This document shows, piece by piece, positions 7,413 to 15,884 of a stretch of DNA of 64,000 nt. Position 1 is the stretch's first letter. Every line of letters begins with the position of its first letter. The stretch is taken from positions 10,974 to 74,973 of the forward strand of contig CAZMZD010000007.1 in the NCBI GenBank assembly GCA_964570895.1. Direction: 5' to 3'. The position numbers were made by a program, and so were the translations under genes. The notes beneath the pieces are model-generated. The model worked only from the letters and a program-made list of their open reading frames with translations, was not told the DNA's origin and ran no database searches. Source of the DNA: RGIG1918 sp964570895. GTDB taxonomy: Bacteria; Cyanobacteriota; Vampirovibrionia; Gastranaerophilales; Gastranaerophilaceae.

Positions 7413-8039
7413 ATGGAACAACAAAACAATTATGATGAAAAAGGCGTAAAAATTTTTTATGTTAAAAACATGTTGCGCAATAGGTACGGATTTAAGCCAA
7501 GTTTGGCAGAATTTTTATCAAAATTTACAGTAGATTTTTTTGAACATCTTTATGATGGTTATGATTATGAAAAAGTTAAACACATTAGAAATGCGCAATC
7601 AAATTTAGGATTATATCAACCAACTTCTTTGATGGAAAATAAAATAACATTTTATATTGGGTTAATGGATAAAGATGATTTTTCTTACAAATTTTCAAAA
7701 CACAGTGCCATCAAAAAGGTTACCGATGTTTTGGGCGACTGCACTATTCAAGACGCAATAGGAACTTTTACAAGAAAAGATGGTCAAAAAGTCCAAACAG
7801 AAACATTGGTTGTAACAAAATTTTTAGAAAAATATGACGGAAATTTTATTCATTATAAAGCTAAAGAATTAAAAGAAATTTTCAATCAATTAAGCATTTT
7901 AACAGAAGAAACAGGGCGCAGTTTGATTGAGTTCAATGACGAAAGCAAAGAAATGGAAAGAGAAATTGAAGAATTAATGCAAGAATATGAGTGGACTTGG
8001 GCAGTTGCAAAAGATGCTTATGAAAGCGGATTATTTTAA
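7413..8039 (+). CDS. Hypothetical protein under SAM riboswitch control
   Basis: 208 residues, starting at an ATG with AAGGAG six to seven bases upstream. I do not recognise the family. It is soluble and has no signal peptide, membrane segment or Cys cluster. Lys, Glu and aromatic residues are frequent. The tail is acidic and helical (ESKEMEREIEELMQEYEWTW). No methyltransferase SAM loop, methionine-synthase or transporter feature is visible. Control by a SAM-I riboswitch implies a link to methionine, SAM or sulfur status, but the sequence itself does not say how. It is followed by a hairpin shared with the convergent 123-aa gene. Confidence 0.75.
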   Translation: MEQQNNYDEKGVKIFYVKNMLRNRYGFKPSLAEFLSKFTVDFFEHLYDGYDYEKVKHIRNAQSNLGLYQPTSLMENKITFYIGLMDKDDFSYKFSKHSAIKKVTDVLGDCTIQDAIGTFTRKDGQKVQTETLVVTKFLEKYDGNFIHYKAKELKEIFNQLSILTEETGRSLIEFNDESKEMEREIEELMQEYEWTWAVAKDAYESGLF

Positions 8040-8044
8040 TTGTT

Positions 8045-8065
8045 AAAGCCCATATATTGGGCTTT
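8045..8065. terminator. Bidirectional terminator hairpin
   Basis: AAAGCCCA, loop TATAT, TGGGCTTT: a perfect eight-pair stem between convergent genes. The T tract is interrupted on the plus side, while the A/T flanks can serve both strands. Confidence 0.75.
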
Positions 8066-8069
8066 ATGT

Positions 8070-8441
8070 TTATTTAAAATATTTTTCTAAAAATTTTAAC
8101 AAATCATCATAATTTTCAGGTGTTTCGTGCTGCCCGCTATAGTAAACATATTTACCATTTGAAAGTTTTAAATTTAACTCCCAACATAAACCATCGCAAA
8201 TAGAATCCCTTGGAGTTGGATAATATTTTCTTTTCCAAATTTTGATTATGGATAAAATTCCTTTATTAAATTCTTTGTAATTCTTTATTTCAACCATAGG
8301 AATTTCATAGGTGCGGAATAAGGAGGCACACATAATAGTAGACCTTGCATTGTCTTTTTCGAAATAAAATCTGTCATCAATGCCAGAAAAACAGCGCTGT
8401 ATATATTTTAATTTCACTATTTCGCAATTTTCATCAATCAT
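8070..8441 (-). CDS. Hypothetical protein (123 aa)
   Basis: Unrecognised soluble protein. Notable parts are the C-terminal DGLCWELNLKLSNGKYVYYS followed by GQHETPENYDDLLKFLEKYF. The pattern of a W-x-L strand, a Y-x-G turn, a P-x-N-Y and a final helix is typical of small alpha/beta proteins often annotated only as DUFs, some of them immunity-like. A G-rich ribosome site (AGGGGGT) lies about five bases before the ATG. It is convergent with the riboswitch-controlled gene. No catalytic motif is seen. Confidence 0.6.
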   Translation of the reverse strand: MIDENCEIVKLKYIQRCFSGIDDRFYFEKDNARSTIMCASLFRTYEIPMVEIKNYKEFNKGILSIIKIWKRKYYPTPRDSICDGLCWELNLKLSNGKYVYYSGQHETPENYDDLLKFLEKYFK

Positions 8442-8624
8442 TTTACCCCCTGATGTTTAGTTTCATATCATGTATTTATTTGCATTATAAACCAACCATG
8501 CGCCAAATGCGGACGGAACAATAATATTAAATTTAGATTAGTTAGCTTAATTCAAAATAGTATAGTTTTTTTGAGCGCAATCTGATAAAATTTACACATA
8601 CGATTTTAAAATTCGGAGGTAAAT

Positions 8625-9257
8625 TTGAAAGTATTATTGGTTAACGGCTCGCCACATGAAAAAGGCTGCACATACACAGCGCTTAATGAATTCGCAAAAA
8701 CCTTAAAAGAAGAAGGAATTGAGTCTTCAATTTATTACATAGGTTGCGACCCGATAGCGCCTTGCAGAGCTTGTTATGCGTGCTCTAAAACAGGAAAATG
8801 TGTGATAAACGATAAAGTGAATGACTTTTTAGAATACGCGCGCGGATTTGACGGCTACGTGCTTGGAAGCCCTGTTCATTACGCAGCTGCAGCAGGCGGA
8901 ATTGTGACTTTTATGCACAGAGCATTTTTTGTTGACTCTATGTCAGGTGTAAAATCTTTCAGCCATAAACCGGGGACAGCAATTGTTTCAGCAAGAAGAG
9001 CTGGCACAACTGCGACAATTGACCAATTAAACAAATATTTTCAAATTAATCAAATGCCCGTAATTTCAGGCAGATATTGGAATATGGTGCACGGAAAAAC
9101 ACCTGACGAAGTTATGCAAGATGCAGAGGGAATGCAAAATGTTCGCTTTTTAGCGCGCAACTTTGCTTATCACTTAAAATGCAAAGAAGCAGGTGAAAAA
9201 CTAGGTATAATGCCACCAAAAGATGAAGAAGTAGTTTTCACTAATTTTATAAGATAA
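8625..9257 (+). CDS. Flavodoxin-fold NAD(P)H reductase (iron-sulfur flavoprotein-like)
   Basis: FMN-dependent oxidoreductase of the NADPH-dependent FMN reductase/WrbA-like superfamily. The N-terminus MKVLLVNGSPHEKGCTYTAL is the FMN phosphate-binding loop. A cysteine cluster (PCRACYACSKTGKC, near residues 45-60) has the CxxC-x-C arrangement of the family, and DGYVLGSPVHYAAAAGG binds the isoalloxazine ring. The start is TTG at 8625, with GGAGGT ending four bases before it. The physiological substrate is unknown; quinone or other small-molecule reduction is the family's typical role. It is convergent with the metallopeptidase gene. Confidence 0.88.
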   Translation: MKVLLVNGSPHEKGCTYTALNEFAKTLKEEGIESSIYYIGCDPIAPCRACYACSKTGKCVINDKVNDFLEYARGFDGYVLGSPVHYAAAAGGIVTFMHRAFFVDSMSGVKSFSHKPGTAIVSARRAGTTATIDQLNKYFQINQMPVISGRYWNMVHGKTPDEVMQDAEGMQNVRFLARNFAYHLKCKEAGEKLGIMPPKDEEVVFTNFIR

Positions 9258-9259
9258 TT

Positions 9260-10636
9260 TTACAAATTAAAAGCGTTAGCAAAATCTTTTAAGGCGGGGT
9301 CATTCCTGTCTTCAGGTTTTGCTTGAAGATAATTCGCAAGGCTTGTTTTGGCTTCAAGTTTGCGGTCTGTTTTAGCGCAAATTATTAAAAAGTTCCCAAG
9401 GTTGGTTTTGTCATACGGGTTTGCGTCAAGCGCCTCTTTTGTGTAGAAATAGCCGTTATCAAGGTCGCCTTTTGCGTTGTAATTGTAGCTTAAAAGCTCC
9501 GTGATACGCTTTTCTTGATATTTATCAAGGTTTAATGATTTTGCATATTGCAAACACTCTATCGCTTCGTCATATTTTTTTGAAGCATAATAACAAGAAG
9601 CAAGTCCGATATAAATATTTACATCATTTGGCGAAATTTTAATTGCCGCTTTATATGCTTCTGCTGCTTTTGCGTAATTATTTTGAGCATAATATGTTTG
9701 CGCAAGGCTAATCCACGCACCCCCTTCTTTTGGATATTTTTGCGCATAATTTTGGGCTTCTGTGAGTTTATTCGCTGCAATTTGTTGTTTTGTGTCAGAT
9801 GATATTTCGCTTGTTGAATAAATAGCTTTAATTGTTGCAATATCTCTTTCTGAATACGTTTTTCTGGAAGATGAAGCGTACATCAAATCGCCGGATTCTT
9901 GCGAATGCCCCACAACCCCAACAGCGTGCCCCATTTCATGTAAAAAAGTTGAATATATTTCAGCTTCCGTGAGCGCTTGTTGTGTAATTGGGTGCTGAGT
10001 GTAAAGCGCTATATGCGATTTTTGGATTATCCCATTGTTATCATATTGCGGAAAGGTTATCCCAAGTTCAAGGCTTTTAGGGTTTGCGTTTGGTCTTGCT
10101 TGGAACACAACTTCAATATCAGACAAATTTTTATCATCAATTACAGAAATTGCAAAAATATCACTAAACACTGTCGAAAATTCAGTAACACCTCTTAAAA
10201 CCGTGTTTTTATGCGCACCGTCTTCAATATAAACTTTTAAATTTCTTTTACCCCATTTAACAATTTGCCCTTTTGTGTTTGCCGCGTTTGTTAAATAATT
10301 TTTTGGAGTGCTATATTTTTTAATTATGTCTTGGGAAGTTTTGTCATATTCCTGAAACCAATTGCTTTCAGGAACAGGCTCTTGTATTCTATCTTGGCTA
10401 TCTGCGCTATCTATGCCATCTATATCGCCCGCGTTTTCTTGATTTTCTTCATTTTGATTTTCATAATTTGTGTCATTATTTTCTTGAAAATCATACTCTG
10501 ATTGGCTTGTTTCTTGTGCATTTTGCGAATGTTGCGCCATACTATCTTTAATAGAATTTACATTAACAAGCAGTGCCCCAATAATAAAAAGCACAGAAAT
10601 TAAACCGGCTGCCCATATTTTTTTTCTATAATCCAT
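9260..10636 (-). CDS. Membrane-anchored zinc metallopeptidase with C-terminal TPRs
   Basis: 458 residues. An N-terminal transmembrane anchor (about residues 8-27) is followed by a Gln/Asn/Glu-rich linker (30-90). The peptidase domain carries HEMGHAVGVVGHS at about 233-245 and a downstream DLMY resembling the Met-turn of matrixin-type metzincins. The third zinc ligand is displaced by one residue (HExxHxxGxxGH), a form I associate with cyanobacterial metallopeptidases. From about 300 on there are tetratricopeptide repeats (AWISLAQTYYAQNNYAKAAE and the next unit). It probably acts outside the inner membrane, with the TPRs scaffolding a partner. The 15-base spacing to the upstream glycosyltransferase gene suggests co-transcription. 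Confidence 0.85.
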   Translation of the reverse strand: MDYRKKIWAAGLISVLFIIGALLVNVNSIKDSMAQHSQNAQETSQSEYDFQENNDTNYENQNEENQENAGDIDGIDSADSQDRIQEPVPESNWFQEYDKTSQDIIKKYSTPKNYLTNAANTKGQIVKWGKRNLKVYIEDGAHKNTVLRGVTEFSTVFSDIFAISVIDDKNLSDIEVVFQARPNANPKSLELGITFPQYDNNGIIQKSHIALYTQHPITQQALTEAEIYSTFLHEMGHAVGVVGHSQESGDLMYASSSRKTYSERDIATIKAIYSTSEISSDTKQQIAANKLTEAQNYAQKYPKEGGAWISLAQTYYAQNNYAKAAEAYKAAIKISPNDVNIYIGLASCYYASKKYDEAIECLQYAKSLNLDKYQEKRITELLSYNYNAKGDLDNGYFYTKEALDANPYDKTNLGNFLIICAKTDRKLEAKTSLANYLQAKPEDRNDPALKDFANAFNL

Positions 10637-10651
10637 ACAATGAATTTTACT

Positions 10652-11578
10652 CTATTTTTTAGAAAAAATAAACATTTTGCACTTATTATATAATTCATCG
10701 AGTTTTAAACGTGCGAAATATATCACTTTCGCTTGCGGATAAGTTATTTTTTTATACCAATAATTAAGGGTTCCAGCTTTATGTTTTTCAAAATTTTCCC
10801 TTAAAGTTTTGTATAATTCATTTTGTTTTAAAACTTTTTCTTGCAAATCAATGATTTTAAAGAAATCAAGTTTTTTGAAATCTTGTTTATCGTTCGCCCT
10901 TGAATATGATGTTAGAGAGAAAAATCTATAGCAAACAAGCGCATTTCTTATTATGCCAACATTTTCAGCTTTCAAAAATGCTTCGAGGAAAAAAACATTG
11001 TCTTCAAAATTTAATTTTTCAATAAATCTTAAATTATTTTTATTTAAAAAATTCCGCCTGTATAGCTTATTCCAAGGCACAACACAAATTCTAAATAAAA
11101 AATCAAAACAATCTTTGTAATTAAAAATTTTGTTATCGAAATTTTCGTCAAAACATTTTAGAGAAAAATATGGGTCACAATCTGTAATTTCGCCTGTAAT
11201 TTCGTTATGGACTTCAATTCCCGCCATTACAATATCAAGATTTTTTTCTTCTGCTTGTGCGTGCATTTTTTCAAAGAAATCAGGCTTTATAAAATCGTCT
11301 GAATCTAAAAATGCAACATATTTGCCTTTTGCGCATTTTAACCCTAAATTTCTGGCGCTTGATTGACCGCCATTTTTCTTTGTTAAAAGCTTAAAACGGT
11401 CATCTTTATTGATAAAATCTATTATAAGATTTTCTGAACCGTCGTTTGAGCCATCGTTCACAATAAGCGCTTCAAAATCCTTGAAAGTCTGATTGCTTAT
11501 GCTTTTTAAACATTCTTCAATGTACAATTCGCAATTATAAACAGGCACAATTATAGATATTTCAGGATTTTTATTCAT
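10652..11578 (-). CDS. Family 2 glycosyltransferase
   Basis: GT-A fold sugar transferase of 308 residues. It opens with ISIIVPVYNCELYIEECLKS, contains DFEALIVNDGSNDGS, and has the metal-binding YVAFLDSDDFI motif near residue 90. The C-terminal half is basic and lacks membrane helices, so it is probably a soluble or peripheral enzyme decorating surface polysaccharide or lipid. The donor and acceptor are unknown. Nearby galE (14168) could supply UDP-galactose, but this is only positional inference. Confidence 0.9.
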   Translation of the reverse strand: MNKNPEISIIVPVYNCELYIEECLKSISNQTFKDFEALIVNDGSNDGSENLIIDFINKDDRFKLLTKKNGGQSSARNLGLKCAKGKYVAFLDSDDFIKPDFFEKMHAQAEEKNLDIVMAGIEVHNEITGEITDCDPYFSLKCFDENFDNKIFNYKDCFDFLFRICVVPWNKLYRRNFLNKNNLRFIEKLNFEDNVFFLEAFLKAENVGIIRNALVCYRFFSLTSYSRANDKQDFKKLDFFKIIDLQEKVLKQNELYKTLRENFEKHKAGTLNYWYKKITYPQAKVIYFARLKLDELYNKCKMFIFSKK

Positions 11579-11596
11579 ACAAAAATTCTATCATCA

Positions 11597-12892
11597 TCAA
11601 TACGGATAAACAATTATAAAAATTAAAGAAATGATTGAAAGTGCCCACATCATAGGGCTAATTTTTGTTTTTTCACTTGAAAACATATTGCACACAGGAT
11701 ATAAAAAGAACCCGATAGACATGCCAAGCCCAATATTTTGAGCAAGCCCCGAGATTAAAATTGCACAAAGCGCCGGAATATAGTCTTTTGGTTGCGCCAA
11801 ATCCATATCTTTAATTGTGGTTATCATTAACATTCCCACCATAATAAGCGCTCCGGCATAAGCATAAGGCGGAATTTGCTCTATAAGAGGAGCGAAAAAT
11901 AAAGAACAGAAAAATAAAATTGCAACAACGAGCGGAACAATTCCTGATTTTCCGCCGGCTTCAATTCCGGAAACGCTTTCTGCATAAGCTCCTGTTGTTG
12001 TTGTGCCTGTAAGCGATGCAAGAATTGTTGAAACAGAATCCACAATCATTGGCTTTTTAATTTCAGGAAGATTGCCGTTTTCATCAAGCAAATTAGCTCT
12101 TGCGCTAAGTCCCATAAGCGTTCCCATGGTATCTGTGAAAATTAAAATAATAAGCGTGAAAAGAAGCGGGAAAGATTTTAAATTCAAAACACCTAAAATA
12201 TCTAATTTCAAAAATACGGGCTCAATGCTAGGTGGCGCAGAAAAAATCTTCTCCGGCAAATTTATATCGCCTATAATCATTCCTAATCCAAAAGAAACAA
12301 TTATCCCAAGAAGTATTGCGGCTTTGACTTTTTTTATAGTCATAACAAACATAATCAAAAGCCCAAATATCGCAATTAATGTTTCCTTGCCAAGCAAATT
12401 GCCAACAGTTATTCCGCCATCAGGTAAAAATTTAACGATACCTGCGCTTTTAAGACCAATAAACACAAGGAAAACCCCAAGCCCCACAACGAACGCTAAT
12501 TTCAAGTTTTTAGGAATGGCCTCAACAAGATTTTGACGCACGTTAAATATTGTGAGCACGAAAAGCAAAAGCCCTGCAAGAAATATCGCACCAAGCGCTT
12601 GTGTCCAACTGTAGCCCATAATTGCAACCACAGTATATGCAATAAAAGCATTTTCACCGATATAAGGCGCAAGCGCAAACGGTTTTTTCACAAAAAACGC
12701 GGTTAAAATGCAGGCAATTGTCGTCATTAAAATTGAGGCGGTGTATGTCGCGCCAAAATCAAAACCCGCACAAGCAAGAACTTTTGGGTTTAAAACCAAA
12801 ATATATGACATTGTGATAAAAGCCGAAAAGCCGGCTATAAGTTCTGTTTTAACGTCTGTTCCAAGTTTTTCAAGTTCAAAAAAATTTTTCAT
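11597..12892 (-). CDS. NCS2 family purine permease (AzgA/PbuG-like)
   Basis: Inner-membrane nucleobase transporter with about 12-14 hydrophobic segments over 431 residues. The family signature is clear at the N-terminus (LIAGFSAFITMSYILVLNPK) and again in the APYIGENAFIAYTVV and SGIEAGGKSGIVPLVV regions, the latter belonging to the substrate-binding unwound helices. The likely substrate is hypoxanthine, guanine or adenine. No purine riboswitch is visible in the short leader upstream of 12892. Confidence 0.9.
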   Translation of the reverse strand: MKNFFELEKLGTDVKTELIAGFSAFITMSYILVLNPKVLACAGFDFGATYTASILMTTIACILTAFFVKKPFALAPYIGENAFIAYTVVAIMGYSWTQALGAIFLAGLLLFVLTIFNVRQNLVEAIPKNLKLAFVVGLGVFLVFIGLKSAGIVKFLPDGGITVGNLLGKETLIAIFGLLIMFVMTIKKVKAAILLGIIVSFGLGMIIGDINLPEKIFSAPPSIEPVFLKLDILGVLNLKSFPLLFTLIILIFTDTMGTLMGLSARANLLDENGNLPEIKKPMIVDSVSTILASLTGTTTTGAYAESVSGIEAGGKSGIVPLVVAILFFCSLFFAPLIEQIPPYAYAGALIMVGMLMITTIKDMDLAQPKDYIPALCAILISGLAQNIGLGMSIGFFLYPVCNMFSSEKTKISPMMWALSIISLIFIIVYPY

Positions 12893-12969
12893 AGAACAAG
12901 TTTAACATTTATGCTTATTCTTTTCAAATTTGATTTTTGGCTTTGCTTAATTAATATAAAGGTATCTAT

Positions 12970-14097
12970 TTATGGACACCCCGCCGCCACGGGGTTATTT
13001 TTATGCATTTCATTATTTTCTTTTATTTTTAATGCCTTTTCCCAATCGGTTTGAATTTGCGAAATTTTCATCGCGATTGGTTCATAGTCATCAATTGTGA
13101 GCGCGTCGTTGTTTTCGCCTCTTAAATAATCGAACATGCTTTTATACATCACATCCATATTATCTTCTAAGATATTTGTTTTTAATTTCGTTGTTTTATT
13201 GTCTTTTGTGATGTCAACCGTAATGCTTGCAGGCTTCACGCACACACCATTTTCAAATTGTGCGTCGTAATCTGCAATAATATCAGGTTCAGGGTCGTCG
13301 TCGTTTAAATAGATTTTGAGCAATCTTTCTCTTTTTAAGTTTGTTTTGTCGCCTTTTTGAAGGTCCGAATTAATCGTTATGCCATTTTTTATATCCGGAA
13401 CTTTTCTAAATTTCACATTCACGGCGCTTTTGCTTTGTTTTTCAGGGTCTAGCTGATATACATCATCTCCAAAATCTGTAAGCCCTGTCGAATAAAGGAT
13501 TTGAAGCGCATGTGGCATTTCTTGAGATGGCGGGTCAATTGTCAAAACTTCATTTTTTTTGCTATATTCAATTTCAACATTTTCTATTTCAAATTTGCCA
13601 TCTATTTTATTAAGGTCAAAGTTATGTTTCTTCGCAACTGTTCCTTGAGGGCTTCCGCCTTTCACTTTCGATAAAATTTCTTTTGTAAGCTTTGTTATGT
13701 CTGAATAGTGCCAATTTGAAGCGACGACTGATTTTATACCCTTTTCATCGGACTCATTTCTCATTTTATGAAAACTTGCAAAATCATACGTTACGGGTTT
13801 TGGCAAAATTACCTTTTTAACCCCTCTGTTTGTAATTCTATTAAAAATTTCAGGAATAATCTCGGGCACAACTGCCATTTCAACAACAGTATTGTCATCA
13901 ATGTTGGCGTCCGGAATTTTATCAAAAGAATCATATTCTTTTGCGCCGGCTAAATTATAATTCCCCTGTTTTGCAATATCTTTAATTTTTGGGTCAACAA
14001 CAGAGTCTATTTTTGTTCCAAAATAGTCCCCTTTGCCATATTTACTTCCAACAAGCCCGTTTCCGTACCTGCCGGCACCTATCAAAATAACCTTCAT
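12970..14097 (-). CDS. Gfo/Idh/MocA-like predicted oxidoreductase
   Basis: 375 residues. The N-terminal nucleotide-binding motif is MKVILIGAGRYGNGLVG, and the predicted Rossmann part carries VVEMAVVPEIIPEIFNRITN then KKVILPKPVTYD. The KP resembles the EKP signature of the Gfo/Idh/MocA family. The C-terminal domain (from about 160) is mixed alpha/beta and diverges from characterised members. It has no signal peptide and ends with a Cys-Pro tail. It lies about 70 bases downstream of galE on the same strand, suggesting sugar metabolism, but the substrate is unknown. Confidence 0.65.
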   Translation of the reverse strand: MKVILIGAGRYGNGLVGSKYGKGDYFGTKIDSVVDPKIKDIAKQGNYNLAGAKEYDSFDKIPDANIDDNTVVEMAVVPEIIPEIFNRITNRGVKKVILPKPVTYDFASFHKMRNESDEKGIKSVVASNWHYSDITKLTKEILSKVKGGSPQGTVAKKHNFDLNKIDGKFEIENVEIEYSKKNEVLTIDPPSQEMPHALQILYSTGLTDFGDDVYQLDPEKQSKSAVNVKFRKVPDIKNGITINSDLQKGDKTNLKRERLLKIYLNDDDPEPDIIADYDAQFENGVCVKPASITVDITKDNKTTKLKTNILEDNMDVMYKSMFDYLRGENNDALTIDDYEPIAMKISQIQTDWEKALKIKENNEMHKNNPVAAGCP

Positions 14098-14167
14098 GTA
14101 TGACCCTTGTTAATCTGAACTTACAAAACATGAAAAATATAAAATTTGCCCTTAATTTTTGTAAAAA

Positions 14168-15262
14168 TTATTTTTCTTTGTTCCAAGGATTTTTCAAAAT
14201 CCAATTCCATGCGCTTGAAATCATATCTTCAAGGCTTTTTACAGGAAGCCAATTTAATTCTTTTCCTGCTTTTTCGCGCGATGCAATAAGTGTTGGCGGG
14301 TCGCCCTCGCGTCTTCCTTCAATAACAAGCGGAATGTCAATTCCTGTCACTTTTTTGGTTGTATCATAAACTTCTTGAACACTGTATCCGGAGCCCGAAC
14401 CAAGGTTGTAAACAGAAGTTTCGCCACCTGCTAAAAGTTTGTTGAGAGCGAGCGCGTGAGCGCGAGCGAGGTCTTCAACGTGAATATAATCTCGAACACA
14501 TGTGCCATCCGGTGTTGGATAATCATTACCGAACATTTTGAAAGGTTTCCCGTCTTCGCCATTTTTTTGATGAAGCGCAGCCCCTAATATGTTTGGAATT
14601 AAGTGTGTTTCAGGATTATGTTCTTCGCCAAGTCTTGTATCAGAACTTGAACCTGCAACGTTAAAATATCTCAATCTAATGCTTTTAAGCCCGTCTGATT
14701 TATCTGCATCATCCATAATGTTTTCAATCATTAATTTTGATTTGCCATACGGATTAATCGGTTTTTGCTCGTCAGTTTCTTTAATTGGCATAGTTTCCGG
14801 CATGCCGTATGTTGCAGCAGTCGATGAGAAAACAATTTTATCAACATTTGCTTTTTTCATTTCGTCAAGCAAGGCAGTCGTTTTTGCGGTATTGTTTATA
14901 TAATATTTGTATGGATTTTTAACGGATTCTGCAACTTGAGAATATGCAGCAAAGTGCACAACTGCGCTTGGGTCTTCTTTTTTCAAAATATCAGCTATAA
15001 CATTTCTCTCTGAAATATCTGCGTCATATGAATTAAAATATACGTTTTGTTCTTTTGCAATTTTCTTTAATTCTTCGCTCGCTTCTTTATTCCCAAGCTC
15101 GTAATTATCAACAGAAACTACATTAAACCCGTTTTCTAAAAGATATTTTGCAGTATGGGAGCCAATATAGCCCGCAGCGCCTGTCACTAAAATTTTTAAT
15201 TTATTGCTTGGTATTATCTCTTTTGCGCTTTGTGCAACTTGAGGCATTATTTTACTAATCAT
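14168..15262 (-). CDS. galE: UDP-glucose 4-epimerase
   Basis: Interconverts UDP-glucose and UDP-galactose (extended SDR, NAD+ cofactor). It shows the GAAGYIGSH NAD-binding loop, an S-S-T-A-A-T-Y-G segment, the YGKSK catalytic Tyr/Lys pair and the family's RYFNVAGS stretch. I chose the ATG at 15262 (MISKIMPQ...) over one 13 codons upstream. AAGGAG lies ten bases before it, and it overlaps the end of the zinc-ribbon gene by eight bases, the geometry of translational coupling. The product is 364 aa, with a short extra N-terminal stretch before the Rossmann fold. Confidence 0.93.
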   Translation of the reverse strand: MISKIMPQVAQSAKEIIPSNKLKILVTGAAGYIGSHTAKYLLENGFNVVSVDNYELGNKEASEELKKIAKEQNVYFNSYDADISERNVIADILKKEDPSAVVHFAAYSQVAESVKNPYKYYINNTAKTTALLDEMKKANVDKIVFSSTAATYGMPETMPIKETDEQKPINPYGKSKLMIENIMDDADKSDGLKSIRLRYFNVAGSSSDTRLGEEHNPETHLIPNILGAALHQKNGEDGKPFKMFGNDYPTPDGTCVRDYIHVEDLARAHALALNKLLAGGETSVYNLGSGSGYSVQEVYDTTKKVTGIDIPLVIEGRREGDPPTLIASREKAGKELNWLPVKSLEDMISSAWNWILKNPWNKEK

Positions 15263-15818
15263 AAGTTCTGAACTCCTTGATGTCCACAACATGTTCTTCA
15301 ATCATTATATTATCTTGATTTTTTTCGTTAAGTTTTTTCCAATCAATGATATCATTCCAAATGCCGGCTTTCTTAATTTCTGCCGCATATTCAGGAGGTA
15401 AAGATTGTGCAAACGCATTCATTACAGCTTTTGAGCGGTCATCTTCTGTTTCATATTCCGCTCTTATTTTTTGAAGTTCTTGATTATCTAAAAATTTGCC
15501 ACCGCAAACATAGCATTCATCAATTTCAACAGTTTTATTTGCGCTTGAAAAATTTTTGACCATGGGCGTTTTACAAATTGGGCAATATCTTTTAAAACTC
15601 TCGTCTGCTTGATAAAATTCCTTGCCTACAGTTGCTTGTTCAATTGCTTCAATGTTTTCAGCTTGTTCGTCAAAGTGCTTAAATTCTCTGTTATCAAAAA
15701 ATATTCCGCCACAACCGTTTAAGCAGATATCGAGGTGAAAACCTGTGTGTTCGATAAAAATTTTCTCCATTTTTCTGCCACATGCAGGACATATAATTTC
15801 TTTTAAATTATCCGCCAT
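15255..15818 (-). CDS. Double zinc-ribbon (zf-TFIIB type) protein
   Basis: 187 residues with two similar zinc-ribbon modules: CPACGRKMEK...CLNGCGGIFFD near residues 11-45 and CPICKTPMVK...CYVCGGKFLD near 92-125. Each ends in the FDNRE/LDNQE motif typical of bacterial zf-TFIIB proteins. The C-terminal part is acidic and helical. It is probably a small cytosolic zinc protein binding nucleic acid or protein. The gene overlaps galE, suggesting one transcript, but no functional link is obvious. Confidence 0.82.
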   Translation of the reverse strand: MADNLKEIICPACGRKMEKIFIEHTGFHLDICLNGCGGIFFDNREFKHFDEQAENIEAIEQATVGKEFYQADESFKRYCPICKTPMVKNFSSANKTVEIDECYVCGGKFLDNQELQKIRAEYETEDDRSKAVMNAFAQSLPPEYAAEIKKAGIWNDIIDWKKLNEKNQDNIMIEEHVVDIKEFRTYD

Positions 15819-15884
15819 AAAAACTCCTAAACATAATTTTTACTTCTTTACTCTAGCATTTTTTTTGGCATTTCTCAAGAAATT

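Noticed and set aside
12893..12969. Purine riboswitch upstream of the NCS2 permease
   Set aside because: Too short, and none of the conserved purine aptamer loops or helices is visible.
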